A stretch of 64,000 nucleotides of DNA from an archaeon CG10_big_fil_rev_8_21_14_0_10_43_11 (GCA_002763265.1 PEZQ01000010.1:21981-85980), one strand, 5' to 3'; shown: positions 32,861 to 40,550, counted from the stretch's first letter. Notes: a model not told the origin generated them from the letters alone. Program-made: numbers and translations.

Positions 32861-33631
32861 ATGTTCTTATTTACCGCGTTCAACCTCAACAAGAGAATGC
32901 AAAAAGATGTTGCCTACAAATTTTTCACAGAAGTGAGCAAACACCTTAAACAAGGAATTGACGTAAATAAGAGTCTTGCACAAACGCGCGAATCCCTTCA
33001 ACGAGCATACCCTGAAAACAAACCGGTGCAAGCGTGGATTGATTTTCTCGTTAACTACTCGCAAACTAAGGGAAAATTCTTTGTTCGCGGATTTGGAACG
33101 TACCCGCAAAAAACAATACTCTCATTTATTGATGACACCCTGCTTGATGAAGAACACCTTGCAAGCGAAAGACGCAAAGCCCTGCAATCACCCCTGCGAC
33201 AGCACAAGATTCTTGTTGCAAACTACACGCGCGACCGACACGTTATTGCACAACTGTTTAGTGAAGGAATGAAGATAGATAACGTCATGGGCTACACAAA
33301 TTATCTTGTTGGAAAAAACAAACGCGTTCTTATCTGGAACCAGAAAAAAATTATGGGTGCAGAACCAATACACCTTGCAGAACTCTACAACAACACAGGC
33401 GTTATTGTGGTTGTTACTGACCACGAAAAAGACATTGTTGCAAACATTGAAAAACACTTGAAAAACATGCATGAAGTGGGAAGCCGCGCGCACATGTACC
33501 TGTTGCAACTTGCAGGAAACACCGCTATTCTGTATCGCATCATGCTCAAAAACCGCAAAGAACCACAAATTATATCACTTCTCACTGTTGAGCGAAAAAA
33601 CCTCTCAACCATTTTTGAAGTACTCAAATAA
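32861..33631 (+). CDS. Hypothetical protein
   Basis: Not recognised. 256 residues, or 244 if started at MQKDVAYKF (32897). Helical N-terminal half (about 15-115), then a beta/alpha half with HKILVANYTRDRHVIAQLF and VIVVVTDHEKDIVANIEKHL. No signal peptide or membrane segment. Converges with adenylate kinase 10 bp away. Confidence 0.6.
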   Translation: MFLFTAFNLNKRMQKDVAYKFFTEVSKHLKQGIDVNKSLAQTRESLQRAYPENKPVQAWIDFLVNYSQTKGKFFVRGFGTYPQKTILSFIDDTLLDEEHLASERRKALQSPLRQHKILVANYTRDRHVIAQLFSEGMKIDNVMGYTNYLVGKNKRVLIWNQKKIMGAEPIHLAELYNNTGVIVVVTDHEKDIVANIEKHLKNMHEVGSRAHMYLLQLAGNTAILYRIMLKNRKEPQIISLLTVERKNLSTIFEVLK

Positions 33632-33641
33632 AAACAACGAG

Positions 33642-34289
33642 TTATATTTCAAGTGCGCTGAGAGTACGCTCATGTATTTGGTGAATGTCGCCAACCCCAT
33701 TAATTTTGAAAAAATGTGTTCTACTCTGTTTTTGTTTTTCTTGGTAAAAATCTACCAACCGCGCTGTTTGCTGATGATATATTGCAAGACGCTCACGCAC
33801 GATTTGTTCTCTGTCATCATCACGCAAAATTAATGGCTCTCCGGTCACATCATCATAGTCTGCAACCCGCGGCGGGTTGAACACAGCATGATACACGCGC
33901 CCCGATGCAGCATGCACACGCCGCCCACTCATGCGCAGTAATATTTCACTATCTGGAACATCAAGTTCAATAACACTATCAATGGTGATTCCTTGCGTGT
34001 CAAGCGCTTCTGCTTGCGTGATTGTTCGCGGAAAGCCGTCAAAGAGAAACCCGCTTACACAGTCTGGTTTTGCAATACGCTCCTTTACGAGTTCTATGAT
34101 AATACTATCCAAAACAAGACCGCCTGCGTCAAGCAGGTTTTTGATGTTATACCCTACTGTAGACCCCTCGTGCACGGCAGCGCGCAACATGTCGCCTGTT
34201 GAAATGTGGGGAATGCAAAGGTAGTCGCAGAGTAATTGCGCTTGCGTTCCTTTTCCCGCACCAGGAGGTCCAAGCAAAATGATATTCAT
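33642..34289 (-). CDS. adk: Adenylate kinase
   Basis: Interconverts AMP + ATP and 2 ADP. P-loop GPPGAGKGTQ at residues 7-16, HISTGDMLRAAV near 28-39, GFLFDGFPRT near 80-89, LID GRRVHAASGRVYH near 121-133 and the ADYDDVTGEPLILRDDD segment. This is the long-LID form without zinc cysteines, typical of bacteria rather than the classical archaeal Adk. ATG 34289 chosen; an in-frame TTG at 34313 is less likely. Confidence 0.93.
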   Translation of the reverse strand: MNIILLGPPGAGKGTQAQLLCDYLCIPHISTGDMLRAAVHEGSTVGYNIKNLLDAGGLVLDSIIIELVKERIAKPDCVSGFLFDGFPRTITQAEALDTQGITIDSVIELDVPDSEILLRMSGRRVHAASGRVYHAVFNPPRVADYDDVTGEPLILRDDDREQIVRERLAIYHQQTARLVDFYQEKQKQSRTHFFKINGVGDIHQIHERTLSALEI

Positions 34290-34353
34290 TACTCTTTTAT
34301 GCGTGCGTTTCAATTAAAAAAAATTTCTTATGTTTTACTGCACTAAAAAAGTA

Positions 34354-34419
34354 GTGAGTGGGCCCAGAGGGATTCTACCGCACCTTTTTAGAAAAAAGCT
34401 GCACCAAAAAAAATGTGAG
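34354..34419 (-). repeat. Duplicate of the tRNA-Lys 3' end plus hairpin-bearing spacer
   Basis: 34354-34374 repeats exactly 34415-34435, the last 16 nt of tRNA-Lys plus 5 nt of its flank. The spacer 34382-34413 resembles that beside tRNA-Thr (29247-29279). Its hairpin (34384-34398, 6 bp, 3-nt loop) differs from the Thr one by paired changes, so base pairing is kept. Eight Ts follow the real tRNA and six follow the duplicate on the minus strand. Confidence 0.8.
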
Positions 34420-34494
34420 TGGGCCCAGAGGGATTTGAACCCCCGACCTACCGGTTAAGAGCCGGTCGCTCTAGCCAGGCTGAGCTATGAGCCC
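34420..34494 (-). tRNA. tRNA-Lys(CTT)
   Basis: Cloverleaf on the minus strand: acceptor GGGCTCA/TGGGCCC, D arm GCTC...GAGC, anticodon arm ACCGG-CTCTTAA-CCGGT with anticodon CTT, T arm GGGGG-TTCAAAT-CCCTC, discriminator A. No intron or CCA; flank CTCAC. A TTTATAAAAAT region near 34527-34537 is a suitable TATA box. Confidence 0.95.
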
Positions 34495-34551
34495 ATTATA
34501 ATAGGTACTAGAACAGGAATGAAAGAGTGTTTATAAAAATTTGGGTAAACC

Positions 34552-35112
34552 CTACCAAAGTGGTGGAAGCAACTTCCACGTCTTTTTTACATATTGTTTA
34601 TACCCGCGCACGTGTTTGGACAAAACTTCCTCTTCCTTTTCAATACGCATAAACAAGCCAAGCAAAAACGTTGCTGAAAACGCCAAGCTTACAAACGAAT
34701 TGAGAATGAGCGGAGCTGAAAACACGGCAAGAAGATACGCAAGATACACCGGATGCCTGACATACTTATATAAACCTGAACTAATAAGTGCGTGCTTCTT
34801 TTTAATGCGAATATGAGGGTATGCAAGCTCGCGAAGCTCTTTGTACGCAAAATACCGTATTACAACTGCGCCAAGAAATACAAACACCGCAGGAACACTA
34901 ATCCAATAATTAAGGGTAAACGGCACGTACACGTAAAGCACAAGGGGCATTAAGAATGCAGAATATGCAGGAACGTAAAATGAAAACATAGTCCATTCAT
35001 GAAACACTTCACCCTTGACGCGCTGACCGCGAAATGCTACAATTTCTGCAAGCTTGAAAAGCAATAGAAGTAATAAATAGAAAATGAGGGTGTAGCCAAC
35101 CTCTGAAATCAC
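34552..35112 (-). CDS. Isoprenylcysteine methyltransferase-like membrane protein (ICMT/PEMT family)
   Basis: 186 residues with four or five membrane helices. The C-terminal SAM-binding pattern is clear: LISSGLYKYVRHPVYLAYLL (about 109-128) and RIEKEEEVLSKHVRGYKQYV (about 156-175). Members methylate lipids, prenylcysteines or small molecules at the membrane. Substrate unknown. Confidence 0.82.
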   Translation of the reverse strand: MISEVGYTLIFYLLLLLLFKLAEIVAFRGQRVKGEVFHEWTMFSFYVPAYSAFLMPLVLYVYVPFTLNYWISVPAVFVFLGAVVIRYFAYKELRELAYPHIRIKKKHALISSGLYKYVRHPVYLAYLLAVFSAPLILNSFVSLAFSATFLLGLFMRIEKEEEVLSKHVRGYKQYVKKTWKLLPPLW

Positions 35113-35157
35113 AATACTACGTACTAGCGCGTTTTGTTAAATTAAAGCTTATGCTTT

Positions 35158-36354
35158 CTAACGATGCCTGCTTAGCAATGCTTCAAGACGCGGTTTTAAC
35201 TTCTTAAACGTTAACGGCGTGCCCTCCCACGTGTATGAATCAAAACCCTTGTTTACCACTACTTCAATACCCTGATGAACCGTATTTACCTGTCCTAGTT
35301 TGAGAAGCGCCCACACTGCTTTTGAAATAGTGTCAATCTTTTCTTGCGGCGTGAACCCTCGCAGCCTTAGCTCTGTATCAGAGTACGGCACGAGTTGCAC
35401 GGTTGGTAGGGTGACGCGTCCTTCGTAAATGCCCTGGCTTTTGAGCATTTCATCATAATAATTCATGTCAAGCGTGGCATCCTTGTCAACAAGCACGCAC
35501 ACAGGATTTGCGTGAAATGCTTCAACAATGTCATCAAATGAGCGCAAATATGATTCTTTGAATGTGAGTGTGTAATCATTAACGTGCGCAATCTCCCAGG
35601 GGTTTGTTGTTGCACTAATACGCACATCCCAGTTTTTGGTGCCTGGAACCGATTTTTTTAGATGCGAAACATATTTTGTCTCACCTCTGTCTGCAGGCGC
35701 AGTCACGCCCATGCCAAGGGGTTTGTGTTTTTCTGAAACATCACGGCTTCGCCGGTCAATTTTTCCGCGAAGCATCTTGACCTCTGATACATCAATTGCC
35801 TGTGACACGCCCGCAATCACGGTTGTCAAAAACGTTGCATTACAACTGTTATTCACTAAATACTGCTTGGTAAGATAGTCTGCAACACGAGATTCAGGCT
35901 GCGTGTCATCACAAAAGCTACCTGGAACAGCGCACCAATGGTGTTCAAACAGTCCTGATGCGCCACCGCTAAACAACACACTTTCTAGCGCGTGGGTATC
36001 ATAATATTGTTCTTTTTGTGCGCGCGCAGTTTCTTTGCTTGGTGTTGCGTCAATAACCAGTTTGGCATCATTGTCAGAGAAGAGTTCATCAACCGTGCCT
36101 TTTGGTTCAAAGTCATAGTACTCTTTTATGCGCTCAACTTCCTGAACACCGCGTGCAATGTACAAATCAATACCGCTTGCTCCAAGAAATTCTATTGAAT
36201 GCTGTTTTTTTCCTTTATCCCACACATTTTTCCCGCTTCCCCCAAGCGTTGCGGCAGCTTCACCCTTTCCAAATGAGCCCGTACGATACAAGAGTCGTGC
36301 AAGCGGGTCGTTTACGGTTCCAAAACCCTGAAAAATTATTTTATAAGAACTCAT
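35158..36354 (-). CDS. Archaeal type II glyceraldehyde-3-phosphate dehydrogenase-like protein
   Basis: 398 residues. Rossmann start KIIFQGFGTVNDPLARLLYR, a VIDATPSKETARAQ segment near 98-112 as in archaeal GAPDH, and the presumed catalytic Cys in VNNSCNATFLTTV near 166-178. A VTLPTVQLVPYSD strand near 313-325 also fits. It is about 55 residues longer than the usual 340, with an insert near the N terminus (GGSGKNVWDKGKK). The assignment is by motif order; cofactor is unknown. Confidence 0.7.
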   Translation of the reverse strand: MSSYKIIFQGFGTVNDPLARLLYRTGSFGKGEAAATLGGSGKNVWDKGKKQHSIEFLGASGIDLYIARGVQEVERIKEYYDFEPKGTVDELFSDNDAKLVIDATPSKETARAQKEQYYDTHALESVLFSGGASGLFEHHWCAVPGSFCDDTQPESRVADYLTKQYLVNNSCNATFLTTVIAGVSQAIDVSEVKMLRGKIDRRSRDVSEKHKPLGMGVTAPADRGETKYVSHLKKSVPGTKNWDVRISATTNPWEIAHVNDYTLTFKESYLRSFDDIVEAFHANPVCVLVDKDATLDMNYYDEMLKSQGIYEGRVTLPTVQLVPYSDTELRLRGFTPQEKIDTISKAVWALLKLGQVNTVHQGIEVVVNKGFDSYTWEGTPLTFKKLKPRLEALLSRHR

Positions 36355-36409
36355 AGCCTACTTAGTTTTGAAGTACTATTTATTAATTGTGAACAAAAGG
36401 TCTAGAAAC

Positions 36410-36571
36410 TTATGCTTTACTCCACACAAAGTTTCTTCGTTTTGGGCTTGCTCCAAACCCGCATGAACTGCACACTTTCTTTCGCACATGATAACTTGAG
36501 TTACCGCAGCGTCTGCACGGGATGTGTACAACTTTTTTACTGTGTTTTCCGCGTGAGGGAGTGCCTTTCAT
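36410..36571 (-). CDS. rpl37e: 50S ribosomal protein eL37 (L37e)
   Basis: 53 residues on the minus strand, recognised from [13 protein letters not shown] and four zinc cysteines C19-RR-C22 and C34-SS-C37, followed by [11 protein letters not shown] and the terminal WSKA. This is the zinc-ribbon eL37 of archaea and eukaryotes. It is short and fills the apparently empty gap between the GAPDH-like gene and ksgA. CTTTAAATA about 30 nt upstream is its TATA box, shared with ksgA. Confidence 0.93.
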   Translation of the reverse strand: MKGTPSRGKHSKKVVHIPCRRCGNSSYHVRKKVCSSCGFGASPKRRNFVWSKA

Positions 36572-36597
36572 TACTCTCTACACAAATCGCGAAAGAC

Positions 36598-36605
36598 TAT
36601 TTAAA
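36598..36605. promoter_or_regulatory. TATTTAAA element between divergent rpl37e and ksgA
   Basis: Only TATA-like site in the 60-bp divergent gap. Its centre is about 30 nt from both the eL37 start (36571) and the KsgA start (36632), a symmetric arrangement that would give nearly leaderless mRNAs in both directions. Confidence 0.5.
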
Positions 36606-36631
36606 GCTTTCTTGCCCAATGCTTTTTGCAC

Positions 36632-37237
36632 ATGAACAAAAAAATAGACTACCTGTTTGAAACATATCACATCACGCCGTCAACAGACCTTGACCAGCAC
36701 TTTTTTACAGACTTTACTATTGCACAAAAAATCATTTCTTATGCAAAACTTTCACGAAAAGACACGGTTCTTGAAATCGGGTCGGGTCTTGGATTTCTTA
36801 CCAAACAACTCGCAAAAAAAGCAGGGCGCGTGATTGCCATTGAAAAAGACACGCAATTTGAAGAAGTCTTGCATGATGAATTAAAAAATTATGAACACGT
36901 TGAAATCATATTTGCAAACGCACTAGACTATTTACCAAAAGAAGCAAATAAGATTGTTTCAAACCTGCCCTACAACCTGTGCGAACCCCTCTTGCACAAG
37001 CTTAAAATACACCCTTTTGAGATTGCGGTACTTATGATGCCAAAAAAATTCGCATACCGCATGACAAGCACAGGACCAATTGGCAGAATCTCCAGAAAAT
37101 GGGTGGTTGAACTGCTTGACGACATTCCAAAAGATGCGTTTTACCCGCAACCAAAAATAAATTCAAAAATTGTGAGGTTAACAAAAAAACAAGAGATACC
37201 TCTTGCTTTGCAACAACGTTCGCGCAGCTCGGTTTAG
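36632..37237 (+). CDS. rsmA: rRNA adenine dimethyltransferase (KsgA/RsmA/Dim1), short form
   Basis: Dimethylates two adjacent adenines near the 3' end of 16S rRNA. Motifs: DQHFFTDFTIAQKI near 21-34, VLEIGSGLGFLTKQLAKKA near 45-63, AIEKDTQFEEVL, and the catalytic VSNLPYNL near 109-116. Only about 201 residues, ending with FYPQPKINSKIVRL; the usual C-terminal helical domain of about 60 residues is missing. I see no frameshift that would restore it. Start ATG chosen over TTG at 36626. Confidence 0.9.
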   Translation: MNKKIDYLFETYHITPSTDLDQHFFTDFTIAQKIISYAKLSRKDTVLEIGSGLGFLTKQLAKKAGRVIAIEKDTQFEEVLHDELKNYEHVEIIFANALDYLPKEANKIVSNLPYNLCEPLLHKLKIHPFEIAVLMMPKKFAYRMTSTGPIGRISRKWVVELLDDIPKDAFYPQPKINSKIVRLTKKQEIPLALQQRSRSSV

Positions 37238-37294
37238 AGCAGGATAACCAAAAACATTAAAATAGGATGCCAAGTTTAGTTTTCTCACAATTCC

Positions 37295-37379
37295 CCCGTC
37301 GTAGCTCAACGGTAGAGCGCACGGCTGTAGAAGACTTGTAGTAACCGTGAGGTTGGGAGTTCGATTCTCCCCGACGGGA
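37295..37379 (+). tRNA. tRNA-Tyr(GTA) with 13-nt intron
   Basis: Acceptor CCCGTCG/CGACGGG, D arm GCTC...GAGC, anticodon stem CACGG/CCGTG enclosing 20 nt instead of 7, T arm GGGAG-TTCGATT-CTCCC, discriminator A. With a canonical intron after position 37 (37331-37343), the loop becomes CTGTAGA and the anticodon GTA. The C1-G72 pair supports Tyr identity in archaea. Other splice frames would give GTT or GGT, so the call depends on canonical splicing. Flank CTTG, no CCA. Confidence 0.88.
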
Positions 37380-37430
37380 CTTGTGAATATTACACATTTA
37401 TTTAAGCGTGCACATCCCTTACTGTATAGC

Positions 37431-38129
37431 ATGGTGCTTTCTTTAGATGCATATGATTATGATTCTGATGACATTGAAATTGATGACCTTATTGAAGCAA
37501 CAAATGTTGAAATCTCTGAGCGCCAAAAATCATGGCACTTTGTCAAAGACCCAAAAAAACTCGTGCCAAACAACAATTCACTCAAACGGATTGCAATCAA
37601 GCTTGCAACCGGAACCGCAACACTGCTTAAATCATTTCTTCTTGACTCAGTAATTGTCTTGGTGCGCCCTGAACTTGCAGCAGCAAAAGGTCTGCGAGGC
37701 ATTGCAAAAGACGCGAAAGGTATTGCTGATGACATACACCACGCGCTCTCAAAAGTTGACTTGTCAGAAAAAGCAATTGACAACCTTGTTGTGTACTTCT
37801 ATCTTTCTCACTACTATTTTTACTCGTTTTTTAGAGGCGTTTCCCCTACTGCTTCAATTGTAGGACAAGCGCTAACTGATGATGATAATGACTGCTATCT
37901 TAATGTTCTTGACGAATTAGAAAATAACTACAAGAACAGCACATTCTACTCAAACCATGTTCTCTTCAGTTTTGGCAGACTCATAAAAGACTTTAAGAAA
38001 AAAGACATGATTGACAAACTTGAACTGTTTGAACAAAATGCGATTCAAACCATACGCACGCTTCTTCAACAATACAATCAAGGTTCTGCACCCGTAATTG
38101 ACCGCCTTGAAAAAATGGATATGATTTGA
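37431..38129 (+). CDS. Hypothetical protein, N-terminal part of a TGA-interrupted frame
   Basis: 232 residues from MVLSLDAYDYDSDD. Helical, with one hydrophobic stretch TGTATLLKSFLLDSVIVLV (about 66-84) and IVGQALTDDDNDC later. Function unknown. The frame ends at TGA (38127-38129), but the same frame stays open with normal codon use to 38630, so this is either the first part of a 399-residue protein read through TGA or a broken gene. Confidence 0.6.
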   Translation: MVLSLDAYDYDSDDIEIDDLIEATNVEISERQKSWHFVKDPKKLVPNNNSLKRIAIKLATGTATLLKSFLLDSVIVLVRPELAAAKGLRGIAKDAKGIADDIHHALSKVDLSEKAIDNLVVYFYLSHYYFYSFFRGVSPTASIVGQALTDDDNDCYLNVLDELENNYKNSTFYSNHVLFSFGRLIKDFKKKDMIDKLELFEQNAIQTIRTLLQQYNQGSAPVIDRLEKMDMI

Positions 38130-38630
38130 GAGTGGGATAATATTATTGAACGACCGCTTAGTGAAGATGAGAAGAAAAAAATTAGTTCATTTCAAGAAAA
38201 ACAAAACGCAGGCGACATAAAAAACCTTATTGAGCATAACAAAAAGCTCATCACTGATTTGAGCAAATACCTCTATACTGCAAAAAAGTTGCGCACCATG
38301 ATTGAATACCATATTTATGACATGATGCCCCTTGTTGAGAAACGAAACAGTATTGCATCACGAAAGAAAGGAAAAGAACACTATCGAAAAAGACGCGAAC
38401 TTGTTGAACGTATGGTTGAGCGAGAATTAGGAGAAGACAAACTCCTGCTCACTGTTGTGACTTGGTATAATCAGATTGCTGAACTATACTTGTATCTTAC
38501 AGAAATCGATAAAACCCTTTTGCAAGACATTAAAATACAAAACAAGTTTGACAAGATTTCTCGAAAAATTATGATAAAAGAAAATCCGTTGCGACTTCTT
38601 GACCTCACCCTTATGAGGCTTGCAAAATGA
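38130..38630 (+). pseudogene. C-terminal continuation after in-frame TGA
   Basis: Directly after the TGA the same frame encodes EWDNIIERPLSEDEKKKISS and on through a helical, charged protein (MIEYHIYDMMPLVEKRNS, RRELVERMVERELG) to 38630. It has no ATG near its beginning; the first alternative start is TTG at 38259. Codon use matches the upstream part. A single TGG to TGA change would explain the interruption. Confidence 0.55.
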
Positions 38631-38633
38631 GTG

Positions 38634-39653
38634 CTATGCATTAGGGTATGCTTTTTCTACTAAGCTTTGTCGTGTTGCAAAACGTTTTCTGACTGGTTTG
38701 ACAAGCACATCAATTTCTTTTGCAACCCCTGCTTTTAAATCAGCAGGATGCAGTGCACCTGACACAAAGTCTTTTTTTACCTCATCAAACGTGTTAAACG
38801 TCTTGTTGCCGCCAAACTTGTCAGGACGAACCACACTAAACTCGCCTCGAAGCGGGAGAATAACGTGCTCAACAAAAGTAGTAATACCATTACCTTCTAA
38901 AACTTTTGCAGGACAATACGCTTTGCTCACCTTGTGTGTAATGTCTTGAGTTGAGTCAAGCACGTCAATTTTTGATGCATCATTTGATGCACTCATCTTA
39001 TCACCAGTGAGTCCAGGGAGCATTGGATTGAACACGCTCACATATTTTTTGAAGCCAAGCTCGGGCATTAATTCCCTTCCAAGCATGTAAATGCCGCGCT
39101 GGTCAATCCCTCCAAAGGCAACATCAGCATTCAAAAAATGCACATCAAGCACTTGCATTAATGGATAGACAAAGCCTCCCAGCTTTGGGTCTTCTTTAAA
39201 GCGCACCACTTCTGATGCTGCTCTTCTTGCACGCTTAAGCGTGACATTTGCGGCAACGCGAAGCATATTCATTGTGTAGTCCTCTTTAAGCTGAAAACTA
39301 CTGCCGGTCACAAATTCAATACTACTTGTTTTGACCCCCGCACTCTTTAACATGCCAAGCAAGACCTGTTTGTAATACTCGCTACGATATTTGAGCAAAT
39401 CCCATGGCGATTTTTGGTCATCAAGGTGTGCGTGCAAATCTGCAAGCAATATTTTGAATGTGAAACCCGCATCAATAAAATCCTTGAACTTCATGACGGG
39501 AATAAAATAACCAGTATGAACGCGACCCGTTGGAGCAGTACCCCAATACGCAACAGGATTCTTCTTAGTTTTTAACAAATCCACGAGCTCATCATGCGTC
39601 ACCACTTCTTGTGTTCGTGCTTCAACCAACTTTGCACGCTTGTCAAGGTCCAT
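38634..39653 (-). CDS. tyrS: Tyrosyl-tRNA synthetase
   Basis: Class Ic synthetase charging tRNA-Tyr. HIGH-like region YWGTAPTGRVHTGYF near 36-50, Tyr pocket residues in ADVAFGGIDQRGIYML near 179-194, and KMSKS-like DKMSASND near 220-227. About 340 residues, the archaeal/eukaryotic short form. Start ATG 39653 follows GTGAT with 6-nt spacing. A tRNA-Tyr gene ends 42 nt upstream on the same strand and is probably in the same transcript. Confidence 0.95.
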   Translation of the reverse strand: MDLDKRAKLVEARTQEVVTHDELVDLLKTKKNPVAYWGTAPTGRVHTGYFIPVMKFKDFIDAGFTFKILLADLHAHLDDQKSPWDLLKYRSEYYKQVLLGMLKSAGVKTSSIEFVTGSSFQLKEDYTMNMLRVAANVTLKRARRAASEVVRFKEDPKLGGFVYPLMQVLDVHFLNADVAFGGIDQRGIYMLGRELMPELGFKKYVSVFNPMLPGLTGDKMSASNDASKIDVLDSTQDITHKVSKAYCPAKVLEGNGITTFVEHVILPLRGEFSVVRPDKFGGNKTFNTFDEVKKDFVSGALHPADLKAGVAKEIDVLVKPVRKRFATRQSLVEKAYPNA

Positions 39654-39666
39654 ACTGTAATCACTC

Positions 39667-39993
39667 TCATTTGTTGTTTTTAATGTTATCTTTAGTCCCA
39701 CAGGCAGGAGTTGAACCTGCAACCCCGCGGTCTACAGCCGCGTGCTCTACCATTGAGCTACTGTGGGAAAACAATAATCCTTGTTTAGTCAAACCACGCT
39801 CATCTAGAAATCCATCTTTTCGCAACGAACGCACCGCATGCCACACCGTAGATTTTGGCATATTCTGCTTTTTTGAAAACCACACAACGCTTTGTGTCAA
39901 ACTACCGCGCCACGCAAGATTGTCAAACACAAACAACACGGTCGGATGAAGTTTAGTTCGAAGAAGAGAGATAAAGACACTCACCCATAACAA
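39667..39993 (-). CDS. Small winged-helix protein running into the tRNA-Tyr gene
   Basis: Residues about 25-75 (LAWRGSLTQSVVWFSKKQ, then MPKSTVWHAVRSLRKDGFLD) form a good winged helix. No ATG is near the start; TTG 39993 or GTG 39984 must serve. After GLTKQGLLF the frame enters tRNA-Tyr (39696-39767) and stops only beyond it, so the last 28 residues are translated tRNA sequence. Either the 3' end was lost when the tRNA came to lie here or the gene is decaying. Confidence 0.45.
   Translation of the reverse strand: MLWVSVFISLLRTKLHPTVLFVFDNLAWRGSLTQSVVWFSKKQNMPKSTVWHAVRSLRKDGFLDERGLTKQGLLFSHSSSMVEHAAVDRGVAGSTPACGTKDNIKNNK
39696..39767 (-). tRNA. tRNA-Tyr(GTA), intronless
   Basis: Cloverleaf on the minus strand: acceptor CCCACAG/CTGTGGG with C1-G72, D arm GCTC...GAGC, anticodon arm CGCGG-CTGTAGA-CCGCG with anticodon GTA, T arm GCAGG-TTCAACT-CCTGC, discriminator A. 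No intron, no CCA, flank CTAAAG. A second tRNA-Tyr with the same anticodon but different stems and an intron lies at 37295. Located just upstream of tyrS. Confidence 0.95.
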
Positions 39994-40097
39994 GGTCTGC
40001 CATTAGTGGCGCATTACATACCGGCGTGTATCACGTCTCATGCTCTTTTTGGTGCGTTCAAACACTTTTAAGCTTTGTGTGCAATAAAAATGAAACA

Positions 40098-40550
40098 TTA
40101 CTCACTTACTTTTGCAACTTGTGCATGCGTGACGCGTAAAATTTCTTGTGGCGCGATTTTAAGCCCTGCAAATTTTGAACCAGCACTACTCATCACAACA
40201 TTTTTTTGCATCACGCACGCGTCAAGAAAAAAGGGCACGCTCTCTGGAATCTCTAGCGGGCACACTTCTCCCGGCTCTTTGTCAAGCAATTCTTTTAATT
40301 CTTCAGGCCGTGCAAGACGGGCCCCGCGAAAACCAGGAATTAATTTATTATTCACGCGAATAGGGCCTAATGTCATTACTGCAGCAAACTTCTTATTTTT
40401 CGTAAAAATAATGGTTTTTGCAATCATAGCAAGGGGAATGCCCATTGCAATCGCTGCCATGTCACTTGTCTTACCGCTTGCTGAGTGCTCAACAACTTCA
40501 GCATTAACGCTGCCTTCAGCAATGAGTTTTTTAACATCATCTGGTCGCAT
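40098..40550 (-). CDS. YbaK/EbsC-type aminoacyl-tRNA editing domain protein
   Basis: 150 residues. KTSDMAAIAMGIPLAMIAKT near 27-46 and the PGEVCPLEIPESVPFFLD segment near 92-109 match the YbaK/ProX fold, with Lys in the substrate pocket (KTIIF). Family members deacylate mischarged tRNAs such as Cys-tRNA-Pro. TTATTAAAAA about 27 nt upstream fits a leaderless mRNA. Confidence 0.88.
   Translation of the reverse strand: MRPDDVKKLIAEGSVNAEVVEHSASGKTSDMAAIAMGIPLAMIAKTIIFTKNKKFAAVMTLGPIRVNNKLIPGFRGARLARPEELKELLDKEPGEVCPLEIPESVPFFLDACVMQKNVVMSSAGSKFAGLKIAPQEILRVTHAQVAKVSE

Noticed and set aside
29224..34435. Integrated virus or integrative element between the tRNA 3'-end repeats
   Set aside because: Each repeat pair encloses only 40-49 bp, and no integrase or viral gene is present in the window; at most a remnant or minimal element.
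36412..36660. 82-codon plus-strand frame overlapping the KsgA start
   Set aside because: It is the antisense shadow of the eL37 gene on the other strand, which has clear family motifs.
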